Positions 24,826 through 36,620 of a stretch of 64,000 nucleotides of DNA are shown here, piece by piece. The DNA comes from Udeniomyces pyricola (taxonomy: Eukaryota; Basidiomycota; Tremellomycetes; Cystofilobasidiales; Mrakiaceae). The stretch is taken from NCBI GenBank assembly GCA_039545295.1, contig BCIK01000015.1, positions 620,001-684,000 on the forward strand, given 5' to 3'. A model generated the notes under the pieces. It did not search any database. It was not told the DNA's origin and was given only the letters and a program-made list of their open reading frames with translations. The position numbers and the translations under genes were made by a program. Numbering within the stretch: the stretch's first letter is position 1; each line of letters starts with the position of its first letter.

Positions 24826-27800
24826 ATGCTACGCCTATCCTCCTCCCTCGCTCGGGTCTGCCATAACCTGTCAGGAAGTGGCCTCGCCCTGACGCGTCAA
24901 CCCCAGTCATCCCTCCCTCTGCTACTTCCTTCTCACCTCTCAGCTCGCTTCGCCCAAGCGTCCCCCTCGCCCCAAGAGGACAAGCCTAACACTCCACCGT
25001 CCAGGTTTGCCGAACTATTCATGGAAGGAAAATCGGTTGACGAAATCGCAAAGGAGACGTTGTGAGTCAAGCACATTCCCCTCCGCCATGATCTTCCTTC
25101 CCTTGGACGCGCCTATGGAAAGATAGTGGCCACTTTGCGAAACTTGCTTGAGACATGTTGGCTGAATGAATACCTTTGAACGTGGATCGTCCTTCTTGCT
25201 TCCTTCTTCGGGTTGACGCGTCGCTCGACACAAGAGTCCAACCCGAAATGGTCCGGTCCGTCGTTACTCCTCATTCTGATTTCCGTCTCAAACTATGATG
25301 TCCAAGGCCTCAAGTCTTCATCTTTCTTACCTTTCCTCGCCCGTCCTGTGTCTAAACCCATACCCGGATCGAACAAACACAAAACGAATTACCCTCAGCT
25401 CTAATCTGATTCAACACGCTAAAGAGGATCGCACCTTTATCCCAACACTTGAGGCCTCTTGGTCCCGAGCGGCGGCCGGTTCCGAATTCATCCGTTGGCA
25501 ACGATCTCACTCCTGGGAATCGTTTTGGGAAAGACCTGCTGGCTACCCGAAATGGGCCCTGAGGTCCGTCCCAGAGTCCAACATCGTTCGGGCGACGACC
25601 GAGAAGTCGTTGAGCAGGGAAACCAACACGCTCGAAGAGTTTTTGGCAACGAAGAACGTTCAGGAGGTTTCGGATAGACTGAAGTGAGTCAATCGTGGCT
25701 TCAATACTTCTCGGAATAGTTGAGCTTGGATGAAAACCCTTTAAGGATAGCGCCCGAGGGATACTCATTTGAGGCTGAATATAGGTCCACCCAGAAACTG
25801 ACCAAATGGGGTTCTGATCGTTGTCCTGTCTCGTTCTTACCTCCTTCTGTTGTTGTTGTTGTTGTTGTTATTGTCTCGAATATATCTTCTCATTGATTGG
25901 TGAGACAGTATTTCGACTCGACTGGTCGTGTAAGTTGTCTGTCTGCTTTTCCAACCCGAGACTGGTATTCTATACGTACATCTGATTGCACATCTCCTTT
26001 CGTCTTTGTGCTCTGCATCTGCTTCATCTGCTTCATTTCCCCCCCACCTATCTCTGCCCAAAACTGATCGCGTCTTCACCGTATCCTTGTATCTGACGTC
26101 TAGAACACGACTGATGAGCTGTTACAAGCGAGATCCCAAAATCTTGGAGCAGCCTGCTTTTAAAGAGGGAAACGATGGGCTGATCCTCGTTGATGGTACG
26201 TGGCCTTTGACTCCCCTTCCTGGGTTTCATCTTTCCATTCTCGAATACATATGGCTCTCCAAAGCATGTATCTTCCTCGTCGACTGTGTCTTGACGTCGT
26301 CTCTTGCGTTTCTTTGGGTTCTACCTTTGGCTTGGAACCTTCTTTGTACTGTCTCAGTCTTTACGGGCGTTCCACCACCCAACATCCATCTGTACGCAAA
26401 GGAGATCAACCTCAAACCGCAACGCATGCAGCAGACGCTCGAGCTCTTCAAGGAAGGGAAAAATGTCGAAGAGATCGCGCAAGAGATTGGGTACGTGTGA
26501 TATCTCGATTGTAAAAAGACGGACGAGGCATGTGTGGCCAACTAGAATTTCTTCTCACCCTCTTCTTCTTTTGTGCATTTGCTTTTACCTTTGTGTTTTT
26601 GCTCATGGGGGGGGGGGGTCTTTTGTTTTTCGTTCGTGTTGATTGATGGGTATCACAGCGTCAGACCGTCGACAATCAGGTAAGTTGACGGTTGACTCAA
26701 TCTCTCTTAATGCACTCTTGGCCCGGCTCCTTTTGGTTTTGAAGTCTCTGGCACCATCTGAGCCCTGTGACTGATCTTTTCCTTCCAAAATCCTACATAG
26801 GCTCTACCTCCTTCAGAGCGCAATGCTTGATGAGACTGTGATTCCGACTCTGGAAACCTCCATCAGTCTCCTCACCGTTGGCGATGACCGCTTGAGATCC
26901 GTCGAAACCTTTGCCGAGTTCAAACGGATCATGCAGGAAGCCTTCCCCAAAGTCAAGGCACCCCAGCGAGCGAGAGCCAAGTCAGCTCGTCAGAAAGCGT
27001 ATTGGAACGGACCAAGCACGCGATCGCTTCCAAAGATCCGGACGCCGGAGGAGCAGCTGGAGTCGAATAGGCGACAGGCGGAATGTTGGGCGGCATTCAA
27101 GCAGGGTTACAGCATTGATGAGATTGCGGACACTATCAAGTGAGTGGTGACTGAGAGGACAAGAGAGGTCTCTTCTTTTCCTTTTTCTTCTTCTTTTTTT
27201 TTTGTCTTCTTTGCATCTCTTGCGTCCTTTCCTGGTTTCCCTTGTTCGTTGACCTCTGAAAGGATAAGGAGCTGAACTCACTATGTCCACCCGACCCATC
27301 GTATGTTTCTTCCTCTAATCTACTGCACCCTGGAATACTTCCTTCCTATCCACAGATATGACGGCAAGCCACTAAGCCTCCAAACGGTCGTGTACGTTCG
27401 GTTCAATTCAACCCCTCTTCCCCCCCCCCCCCTTCCCCTCTTGCTGATCTATCAACTCGAATACTGATGCGGTCTCCCTTCTTGTTGCTCTTTGCACCTC
27501 TTTCCTCGCTTTCTCCTTCTTCCGTTCCCTTCTTTTCCCATGGGGACCCTTTGGTGTCCTTTATATATATATATATTTCTTCGATCCTCTAGGAAACATG
27601 TGACGCGAATGGGATGGCCCGAGTACGCGCCCACGGAGTATCAGACCAACCGGGAGTATCTCGAGGCCGACGTCAACTTTCGTCGCCTCGTCGCCGCGAG
27701 AAACTCGAAAGTCTTTGGCCTTCGATCGTACCATGCCGTCGAGGAGAAACTGAGGAAGTGGGATGAGATTGAGTAAGTCCTTGATGTTTCTTTTTTCTTC

Positions 27801-27949
27801 TCGGACTATCCCCCTTTTTTTTTTTCTCTTCCTGTTCTTCTTCTTCTTCTGCTTCTGCTAGACCGTCCCCTGGAGTGGTACCTATGGAAGGACGTGACTA
27901 TCTCCTCCCAATCTGCCACCTGGAGGCTCTTCCTGATTCTCAGAAATAG
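24826..27949 (+). CDS. Putative mitochondrial protein with four helix-turn-helix-like modules (gene A)
   Basis: Not recognised as a named family. The ATG at 24826 begins an Arg/Ser/Leu-rich presequence (MLRLSSSLARVCHNL), suggesting mitochondrial import. Eleven exons, 24826-25061, 25235-25255, 25399-25683, 25909-25929, 26104-26195, 26358-26490, 26659-26679, 26801-27139, 27356-27391, 27593-27772 and 27862-27949, sum to 1452 nt, giving 483 residues. Four modules recur. Helix one reads MEGKSVDEIAKETL, ATKNVQEVSDRLK, KEGKNVEEIAQEIG or KQGYSIDEIADTIK. A micro-exon follows: VQPEMVR, ISTRLVV, VRPSTIR or YDGKPLSLQTVV. A third piece comes next: SNLIQHA, TRLMSCY, LYLLQSA or KHVTRMG. The pattern G-S--EIA--L...TVR--L resembles HTH domains such as those of sigma and LuxR factors. 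The modules end helix one near residues 79, 181, 263 and 383. Splice sites for the micro-exons were chosen partly by homology between modules; the donor at 25256 (GTCCGT) is weak. Confidence 0.8.
25235..25255 (+). other. 21-nt micro-exon, module 1 of gene A
   Basis: Encodes VQPEMVR in the same phase as the other module micro-exons. The acceptor is ACACAAG and the donor is the weak GTCCGT. Placement rests on alignment with module 3. Confidence 0.65.
25909..25929 (+). other. 21-nt micro-exon, module 2 of gene A
   Basis: Encodes ISTRLVV between GAGACAG and GTAAGT, with good splice sites, and joins phase-2 neighbours on both sides. Confidence 0.75.
26659..26679 (+). other. 21-nt micro-exon, module 3 of gene A
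   Basis: Encodes VRPSTIR between TCACAG and GTAAGT. It is nearly identical in sense to the second micro-exon of gene B (VRANTVR). Confidence 0.85.
27356..27391 (+). other. 36-nt micro-exon, module 4 of gene A
   Basis: Encodes YDGKPLSLQTVV between CCACAG and GTACGT. It has the same position and phase as the 21-nt ones, with a five-codon insertion. Confidence 0.8.
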
Positions 27950-28830
27950 GAAGCTAAGAAGATTGCGAAAATACTCATCCCCTGCCTGGTTTCCTTTTCT
28001 TCCCTTCCCCCCCCCCCTTTTTCGGTATTACGTTATCGGCTCCCTCGTTTCAACCTTCTCCTCTTGCCCTCTCTTCTAATTTCGTGGTGGCTTCGCTCTG
28101 GGGATTTCTTCATTTTGTTTCTCTCGATTTCTTCTTCGTCTATCTCTCGTTCGCTTCGACAGTGTCAAGAGGCTCGCTACAGCTAATCTGAGATTCGACA
28201 TATAACGCGGCCTCATCTCTGATTTGTCGCCAGAGCCTTGCTCCTGGTTTCGGGTCTTTTGGTGTGTGGCGGGGTGAGCGTGGGACATCTTGTAAGGATC
28301 CCCAAGACGGGAGGTGGGACGCCGGGAAGGAACAAAGAAAGAGAAAGGGGAAGGAGGGAGGGAGGGAGGGAGGGANNNNNNNNNNNNNNNNNNNNNNNNN
28401 NNNNNNNNNNNNNNNNNNNNNNNNNNNNNNNNNNNNNNNNNNNNNNNNNNNNNNNNNNNNNNNNNNNNNNNNNNNNNNNNNNNNNNNNNNNNNNNNNNNN
28501 NNNNNNNNNNNNNNNNNNNNNNNNNNNNNNNNNNNNNNNNNNNNNNNNNNNNNNNNNNNNNNNNNNNNNNNNNNNNNNNNNNNNNGAGGGAGGGAGGGAG
28601 GGAGGGAGGGAGGGAGGGAGAGGAGAGGAGAGAAAGGGAGAGAGCGTAAGAGAGTCTGAATTTTGCTATGTGGTTTCTCTTCGTATTTCTTCACACTTCT
28701 TTTTCTGTTTCACCACATGACGTTGTGTATTTAGCAGATAGCTATGCCTGGACCGTTCAGCTCGCTTGTCAACAACAAGATGTGGTCCTCAACCAAAAGC
28801 AGCATGATAAACCAAATATCAATTCGACCC
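27950..28830. other. Convergent intergenic region with assembly gap
   Basis: Lies between the stop codons of genes A and B. It is pyrimidine-rich at first, then has a GGGA tandem repeat interrupted by 210 unresolved bases (28376-28585). No gene is seen. Confidence 0.8.
28353..28629. repeat. (GGGA)n repeat with 210-base gap
   Basis: GGGA units flank the N tract on both sides (about 28353-28375 and 28586-28620), so the gap most likely spans more of the same purine repeat whose true length is unknown. Confidence 0.85.
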
Positions 28831-30318
28831 TTATATCTTAGCATTGGGATACACGTCTTTGAAGCGCACCAGGCACTCTTTCGCGCTATCGACGTCTTCG
28901 AGCAACTCGCTGTTTAACTTGACGCGTTCGATATTGCCCTCGAATACCTCACGGAAGTCGTTGTTCTTGTTCGCTTCGGATATGAGATATATCCTAAAGA
29001 GTTGGTGAAGGGAGAGAAAAAGAGGAAAGAAGCGAAGGTAAAAAGAGGTAGAGGGCAGGTATCATAGTGAGATCAAGAGTCAATGTATTGCAAGGAAGAG
29101 AGCAGGGAAACCGAACGAGACAGATAGCCTACCTGACGGTGTTGGCACGGACGCTTGATGACATGTGCATGCGACGGAGAATATAGCCAGACATGTCAGC
29201 TCCACTGCCAGACCAAGCACATTCCTCCTCAGCTTTAGTGACAACGTTTCTGCGGGACGTACCCAAGTGCCTCTGCAATCTCCTCGACGTTCTTGCGCTC
29301 ATCCCGGAAGAGCTCAATAGATTTCTCGACACGCTGTTGCTTCTCCGCTGCCGATTTTTGGTAATCGGGTAGAGGACCCGGGGGATTAGCTGTTTTAAGC
29401 CCATAAAGAAAAAAGATAAAGGAAGAAAGAGATAGAGAGAGAGGGATGGTCAGGACAGGAAGGGTAGGGTGGGTTTATGTAAAGGGTCGGGAATAAGAGA
29501 GCCGCACTTGTCTTAGAGACGACCCTCTGAAGTCTCTCCATGGACTCTTCAATGTCCGGGCAATCCGTTCCAAGGAAGCTGTTGTTCTCTGCTTCCTGAC
29601 AGATGTTCCATTTGTCCGAGAGAACTTGGTAAAACTCCGGATCTCGGTCAGCTTTCCCAAGGAGGTGGCGTCTGATGGCGGTGATGCGGACCAACGATTA
29701 GGTATGACGAATAGGATTAGTGTGGGCTCAGATTGGTAAGAGCAAGTCCGAGATGAGACGTGATTGTAAAGCTATGCTGACTGGATGGTATAGGGGCTGA
29801 TACTGAGGATAGCAACCAAAGAAGGAAGGTCCAAACAAAGGGAGGAGGAGGAATTAGCTTCCGCAAGACAAATGGTTGGTAGATTGATATGGTCCTGCCA
29901 ACCCATCACCCTCATCTCGCACTCGTCTCGATCCGATCCAATCTTGTCGTTGGTATTGTCCAGCCAGAGCATGGAAGAGCATGGGTACTGCTCCCTCCAA
30001 CCCTTCCTCATTGGACACTTACCTAAGCGAGCTGGCGATATCGGCAAGACTCTTGCCCGCCTGGAAGTCATGGGCCACCTCGTCCTGTCTCTTGACGACA
30101 TACTCAGATGGCGTGTTAAATCGGCGGCCTGGCTCGATTTGCGGGCGATTGGGGGTGCGTTGAGCGCCAAAGTTGTCTGAGCCAAATTGATTGGCTGGAG
30201 AAGGGGTAGAAGGATCGTCGGAGTAAGATCGGTAGCAAGGCAACGATGCCAGGCGAGCCGAACGGGCGGCCAGGACGACGCAGGGGAGGCGGCTGGAGTT
30301 GAAGACTGAACGGATCAT
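28831..30318 (-). CDS. Putative mitochondrial protein with two helix-turn-helix-like modules (gene B)
   Basis: Paralogue of the convergent gene A; no family name recognised. The start at 30318 gives MIRSVFNSSRLPCVVLAARS, an amphipathic Arg/Ser-rich presequence typical of mitochondrial import. Exons on the minus strand are 30023-30318, 29782-29802, 29508-29671, 29263-29389, 29133-29153 and 28831-28993. They sum to 792 nt, giving 263 residues in frame. Module 1 is QAGKSLADIASSLR + ISPYTIQ + RHLLGKA. Module 2 is RDERKNVEEIAEALG + VRANTVR + IYLISEA. After module 2 the protein stays alignable with gene A downstream of its third module (LVRFKDVYPNAK against FKRIMQEAFPKVK). Both modules are cut by phase-2 introns at the same two places as in gene A. 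A DNA- or RNA-binding role in mitochondria is inference only. Confidence 0.8.
29133..29153 (-). other. 21-nt micro-exon, module 2 of gene B
   Basis: Encodes VRANTVR between ATCAAG and GTAGGC, in phase 2 on both sides. Confidence 0.8.
29782..29802 (-). other. 21-nt micro-exon, module 1 of gene B
   Basis: Encodes ISPYTIQ between CCTCAG and GTCAGC. It joins AG| and |A codon halves to give SISPYTIQRHLL, which aligns with GVRPSTIRLYLL of gene A. Confidence 0.75.
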
Positions 30319-30666
30319 GTGGTGTATGTGGGTGTGTATGTGAGTGTGTAAGATTGAAGACAGAAGGCAGAAGGCAGAAGGTGGAAGGTGGAAGGTGGAA
30401 GAGGGAAGGATGTCGGGGGGGATGGGAGTCACCTGTAATAGTAATTAGTAAGTCAAGCGACTGATCATCCATCGTTCATAACCATCACGCGTCTTGACCA
30501 CGGCGCGTCTTGACGTTCCACGCTTCGGCGTTGATTCATCGATCGATCGATCGATCGATCAACCTCGTTCAACGTTCAACCATATATATATATATATATA
30601 CATATATGCTACATGCGCCATCAAGTACCGCGTATGGGTTTTGATGTTCGCTGTCCATCCGCTTAT

Positions 30667-30700
<34 letters not shown>

Positions 30701-31257
30701 CTGCTACTAATAATACTACTGATACTAACAACACTACTAATACTAATAATATTACTACTACTACCGATCAACTCAAAAGTATGAGCGTATAGTACCCACA
30801 ACCAGCAAGCACGTAAATATGTAAACAAAATGACTTCTCATCAAACCAAAGGACAGTCAGGCAAGATCATGATAGCGAAAGCACTAGCCGATGGAAAAGA
30901 AGAGAAACGTCGATATCAACAGGCAAAAATTCAGTCAAGCACATGAAAACGGCTCACAAAACACAGGAACGCAAGAATGGTAGTTCAGAAGGAGGAGACG
31001 GAGAACAAGCAGAAGAAGATCGAGTCTGAGTAGGATATCGAAGCAGTCAAGTCCGTGGAAACGAGTGTGGAAACAACTGTTCAGTTACTCCATGAAGCTA
31101 AGTCAAGATAGAAAAAGTAGTCTGAAAGCGAAACAGAGCAAAACATGCAGCAACGATCGAGTCCATGTCCCTCGCTCAGCGTGATAATTATTAGCAAGCA
31201 AAGAGAGAGGAGGGGAAGAGAAAGAACACAGTCATAAACAAGAATAGTGGCAATCTC
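30319..31257. other. Intergenic region with microsatellites
   Basis: No gene is seen. It contains (GATC)n at 30537-30560, (TA)n at about 30582-30605, (CAA)n at 30667-30701 and an ACT/AAT-rich tract to about 30767. It serves as the promoter side of gene B and the 3' side of the Mei2-like gene. Confidence 0.6.
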
Positions 31258-34200
31258 TTATGGATCGATGTGATATTGACCGGGCGAAAATGAGAAGCTC
31301 CTTGACGCGCCAAATGGAGGAGGATCAGGCGAGCTTGATATCCCAGCCGAGCTTCCAGCAGCCGAAGCGTGATAGAGACCCATGTGACTGGTCGACCGAA
31401 CTGACGACTCTCGACGGTGTTGGTCTGTGGGAGGCGGGAACGGCTCTCTCGCTCCCTGATGGGGTCCGCTTGAATAGAAAATGATCGGTCGGTACGCGTC
31501 CTCGATAGAGTGAAGGAGAGAAGGCAAGAATGCAAGAGAAAGAAACATAGCACTCAAATCAACAATAAAACTTGTACAGTCCAGGTAGGAATGTACAAGA
31601 AGAGGTAGTCTTACTTCTTGTAGCATCACAGCACTGTTGCGGAACTTTTGAACCAGCTGCGGGAGAGCAAAAAGCGGGCAATGGCCGCGTCAACGTCACG
31701 AAAAGGGCATACCTCAAGATCAAGGATCAATTAGACGACTGTTTGGGCGCACTGAGTCTTTGCCTTGAATGTTGGCGTAAACGAGTTGAAGAATCTTTTC
31801 CGAGCTGAAGATCTGTAAAGCCGCACGGATATCAGGGATACATTGAAGTGCAGATATGGATCGCCAGGAGAAGGATGATGCAAGAAAACGAGAGGATTTG
31901 AAAGACCCACCTCCCAGCGAGTACCCATCTTGATCCTCGCAAAGGTGTACAGTGCCTGAGGGGTAGTGAAATTGACGAAGGCATACCCAACGTTCGACTG
32001 GTGGAATAGACAGATGTAACATGTCAATAAAACTATCACAACCATACGCTCACCACCATGCCCTCAATGAGACTCACGCGTTGAGCCCAATCAACTCGTA
32101 AGTAAACAAAATCGAAGCCGGAGGGAACACAAGAATCGAGAATGGCGAGTAGTCCAGCACGGCTTAGCTTGTTGGGGATATCTGGTCACAAGTGCGGTGC
32201 GATGGAGATAACAACATCCAGCTGATACTGGTCAGTCCGACATGTCTACATACAATAATCGTGATGTATCGCCGAGGTCAAGCCAGACACTGACCCTTGA
32301 TCATGACCGTCAACCTCGTTTCGGCACCCGACGCAATCCTACCCAGATCGATTTTGTTCGCCGCTGGGACGCCGTCATTTCGCAAGACGTTCAACACACC
32401 TCGTGTACTAGCGTTAAGACCTTTAAATCGATCCGAGAACTGCTGTTGGTGAGGCGAGACCTGTAAACTCGGGGCGTCGCTGGCGGGAACTTGAAACGAC
32501 GAATGAACGAAATTGACGTCGACCGCAGATCCGTGAGCGTTGCCGAGCGAGCTCTTGGCCTTGGAGTGGGTCAGGAACGTAAGGAGTCTGGCAGGCGACA
32601 AGGTGAGCGGATCGACCGCTGGATACGGACTATCAGTGATCGATGGCGTACCAGTCTCGATCGTGGATTGACTACTGTTCAGCGGTGCCGTCCAAGGTGA
32701 CTGGAAGGAAGAAGGTGGCGTAGAGTTATTCGGGCTGGCAAGGGGCGAATGCAATGATGGTGCCGGCAAGTTCATGTCTTTGAGTAAAGTACTAGATGGT
32801 GAGCCGACATGTGATCGTTGACTGCTGGGAGACGCATGCGACCCGCTTGTCTTGTCAAATCCGACAATGTTGGAGGAGCGCCGACCAGCTTTCAGATAAG
32901 ACTTGAGGAACCCGGACGAAGGCACTTGATCTCCTTCCTCTACAACCGAGTCGGATGGAAGACTTGGTTGGAACGTCGGCAGACCTGAGCTGGCCAAAAA
33001 GCTTCCTGTCGTCGATCCCCGTCGACCAAAGTACGCTGCATCGCGGTCGAACGGACCTAAACAGGAAAAGCCGAGTCGTCAGGAACGCGACAGACGATTC
33101 GAGCTCAGTAATCAAAAGACATATGCTCACCGCCCTTGCCTGGCGTTGCTCCTTCTGCGTCACCTGAGCGTTGAGTCACCTTACTGTTTTCGGAAGCCAC
33201 AGCACTAAAATGATCGTATAGGGCTGAACGACGAAGAAAGCGGCAAGAAAATCAGTGCAAGCCAGCTGAGGCTCTTGGTTCGGAGTTCTGGTTGACACGT
33301 CGACTTACCTTCGTAGTCTTGGCGTTTCCCGGGAGTAAGAGGAAATTCAGGTTGACCGAAGGTAGGAGCCGAGTAGAACGTGACATGCACTTTGAAAGAT
33401 GACAGTATACTCGTCAGAGTCGTGCCATTGGAACAACAGGTCAAATTCTTCACAGATTGAGAAAACGTTAAAACAGCAACCCTGGTGTGGTGGACTCACG
33501 TAACGTATCCTCTACTTTACGGTTGTGAAGCGCGTCCCGGGCCTGTGTAGCTGCTCGAGTGTCAAAAAACTCCGCAAGGAAGGCCTGTTTACGAACGGGT
33601 TCACAAATTCAGTCGCACATACAAGTACTCTGGATAAATCTTTAAATCATCGGCAACACATACTCGAGACTGCATGCCAACGACTCTAAAGCTCCTCAGA
33701 GCACCGAATGAGCCGAGCGTTGCTTGCAGACCCAGAGGAGAGAGCTTGCCTTGCTGAGTCTCGGTCATCGTGACCATGACACCTGATCAGACACAAAATG
33801 TAGACGAAACAAGATCTATCAGTAGCGGTTTCCACACGACAGGAGCCACTGGTCTGACCAAAAGTGACTCACTCCCATCGTTCTCTTCAACCAAAAGGCT
33901 GCCCAGCTTGGAGTCGCTCACAAGTTGCTCGACAGTCCTTCTGGCGACGAACGAGCATTGGAGCTTAACACTGCCGAGACCGTCGACGGCTTTCCGTTGA
34001 AGTGATCGACTTGTGCCGATAGCGTCTCGAATGTCATGGAACGCGACGATGATCTGCAAAGGGGTCAAGAAGCGAGCTGTCAGATAGATAGTTCGATCGG
34101 ATCTTTGTCCATCCTCACAATCAACTATTTAGACTCACTGCTCCATGACTGGGCAGGAACCTGACCAGGATGGTGCGAACGTCGCCAAACGTCTGATAGC

Positions 34201-36620
34201 ATTGAGAAAGAGAAGACACACGAAGAAACCAGGCGCATCGGTCGTGTCAAAAGTCAATAAAGCAATATCATCGACCGGAACTCAACTTACCAGGAAGATT
34301 TCCTTCAGTAGACCTGCTTCCACATCAGGTACATCCCAAACGAGGAGATATCTGCTTTCATCAACAACCAGGCTGCTAACGAATGGCCCGGACGCGTCTC
34401 GAGCCGTAGCGGGAAATCTGGCCAGGTCTCTTCCTAGACTAAGCCGGTCATTTAAGGAATGGCATCCTGACCAGTCCGTCTCAGTGGTTTGAGGACGAGG
34501 TACAGGGGAACTAGAAGCGCTCGGAGAGACGGATCTCAGAAAGTTTGGAAACGAAAAGCTGGACCTGGATTGAGAGCTCATATGGGCGGCCTGATTTGGA
34601 ATGTAAATGGACGGAGAGTCAAGGACAGACGAGGGGAAATGAGTCAGAGTGCTTGGAGCCGAGCTAGATAACATGAGAAGGGAGAAAGAGTCAGCGAAAC
34701 ACTGTTTAGGTAGAGATGACCGAAAAAAAAAGAAAAGAAAAAAAAGAAGAAAACCCAGAAGAAGCGGCACGGTAATGCAAGAGATACTCACATGGGAACA
34801 TCTTCCTGCCTACCGCCTTCGAGCCCACCACGAGCATCACTCTTGTCTCCTCTAAGTCGGTTGGATGAAAGCAATTTGGTTTCTGGGGAAGCAGGGGGTG
34901 TCGCGGGAAACAGTAGCGTGGGTCGGACGTTAGACCCAGCGTGCGGATCTAGCGAGGTTGAAGGAGGGCAAGCAGAATGAGAGGAGTTAGTTGGGCTGCC
35001 TTGAAGCGCCTCGGAAACAAGCCCAAAGATGCGTGGACCATCGGAACAGAACGTCTCACCAGGGCTGTGACTCTCTTCGGAAAGCTCGCTTGATGTTCTA
35101 TCCGTGGACGGCGTGTCTGCAAGCAAGTCAACGGGGTATCGAGTCGAGGGTTGATAAGAGAACACAGTGTTGTCTACTGGTACAGAGAGGCCAAGTCCGC
35201 TAGTGCGAGGAGCTAAATCCAGACCAAGCAGGGAAAGCAGAGAAGGAAGATCCGAACCTCAGCCGAATGCACGGAGCTCGACGAAGCAGATGTTAGTTCA
35301 TAGGTCTACGGCACTCACCCTGCGGATAGTCGGAAAACTGGAATATATTTGGCATGCTAGTGATGGGCCGGGACAGCAGTGAGAGAAAAGAGTAGAAGGG
35401 ACCTCGTACGGGCGTTGTCAGCTCCTGAAGGAAGTTACCAGCCAAGGCCAGCGGGAAAAGTAGGAGAAAAAACGGGCAAGACAGGGTGACAAGTTGGAAG
35501 AGCAAAAGAGCAACGGTTTCAACCCGAACTCACGAGCTCCCAACTGTATCACGTCGAGTAGATCGTCGGATGTTGAAGAGACGCTAGGAAACAAAATCGG
35601 TAGATGACGAAAGGGTTCAGAATGGAGAGTAGCAGGCACGGAGATGGGTGATTGACAGCAGGAGAAGGAATCCAGGAAGAGGCGAATGGCAGGCGAGGGA
35701 AGTGAGAAAGGGGGAAAGAAAGAAAGAAAAAGGTTTAATGTTCATCCCTTTTGCCAATCGTCGCCCGGAGCCGGCCGTCACGAGCGCTTCCTAACCGGTA
35801 CCGGTCCGTCCGTTTGCTCTTCTTTCCGTCTCTTGTGCTGAACCAAGATCGAGTAGAAAAACTCAATTCACTCACTTGGTGTTCTTGCTCGCTCAAGGTG
35901 ACCTCGTCCTTCCATCCGTTCTCGTCATTTCGCTTTGCGGGCCTGTCCATCGTTTCCCGTTGTTGTTGCTGCTGCTGGCAAGAATCTCGACGGCCGTTGG
36001 CATCTTCCCCCCACATAGACATGTATGCTGATTTGGTGGGTGTGTTGTCTTGGCTCCATCCTGGTATGAGTGCTGTGGCGGAAAGTCGTCGAGTGGGAGT
36101 GGCTTCAGTGTCGATCTCGTCGGCTTCAAAAGCAAGGCCAGTCTTTTTGAGTTCGACCGTTCGGGGTGGCGTTAGCGGGATCTCGTGGCGGAGGGGCGAC
36201 GTTTTGACCAGGTTGGAAACCGTGCTAGATGATTGTTGAGGAGGGGTCTTTAGAAAGTCGAGATTGAGAGAGCCAGATGACGTGTGAAAAGGGTCAGCTA
36301 GGTGACTACATGCATAGTAGCATGAAGCTCATCGCCAAGCCTCGGATAGTCGCTTTATCGGCCAAGGCAAGCTTGCTTACCTTGAACGCCTCAACCTGAC
36401 TCCCAGCGGCGGAGTCGACGATGTCCTTTTTGGTGTCTGGCGAAGACGATGCTCGTGCGAGGGTTAACTGTGGGGCGAGATCGTTTGAATAACGCTTCTG
36501 ATGAAGAACGAAGGGATCGTCTGATTGGGTTCGAGCCAAGCTTGGATTGGGAGGAACAGCGAGGCTGTTTCCGTCGCTGCACGGGGTGTTGGCATCGAGC
36601 CGAGTTGTCATTGTATCCAT
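31258..36620 (-). CDS. Mei2-like RNA-binding protein
   Basis: RRM protein of the Mei2 family; in fission yeast Mei2 drives meiotic entry, and plant AML proteins are related. The start at 36620 gives MDTMTTRLDANTP. A long disordered N-terminal half has a Gln run (QQQQQQ) and many SP sites. Middle exons encode a divergent RRM beginning RYLLVWDVPDVEAGLLKEIF, then ATLGSFGALRSFRVVGMQSR and FLAEFFDTRAATQARDALH. The diagnostic C-terminal Mei2 RRM is TRLTVMIKDIPNKLSRAGLL, GFDFVYLRVDWAQR, NVGYAFVNFTTPQALYTF, SEKILQLVYANIQGKDS, then LVQKFRNSAVMLQE after an intron and DAYRPIIFYSSGPH. The MI-IPNK and NVGYAF--F signatures are characteristic. About 15 exons; the small upstream ones are approximate. Role in this fungus is inferred from the family. 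Confidence 0.85.

Noticed and set aside
28140..28720. ORFs running through the unresolved bases
   Set aside because: They consist of GGGA repeat translation plus N; nothing can be inferred.
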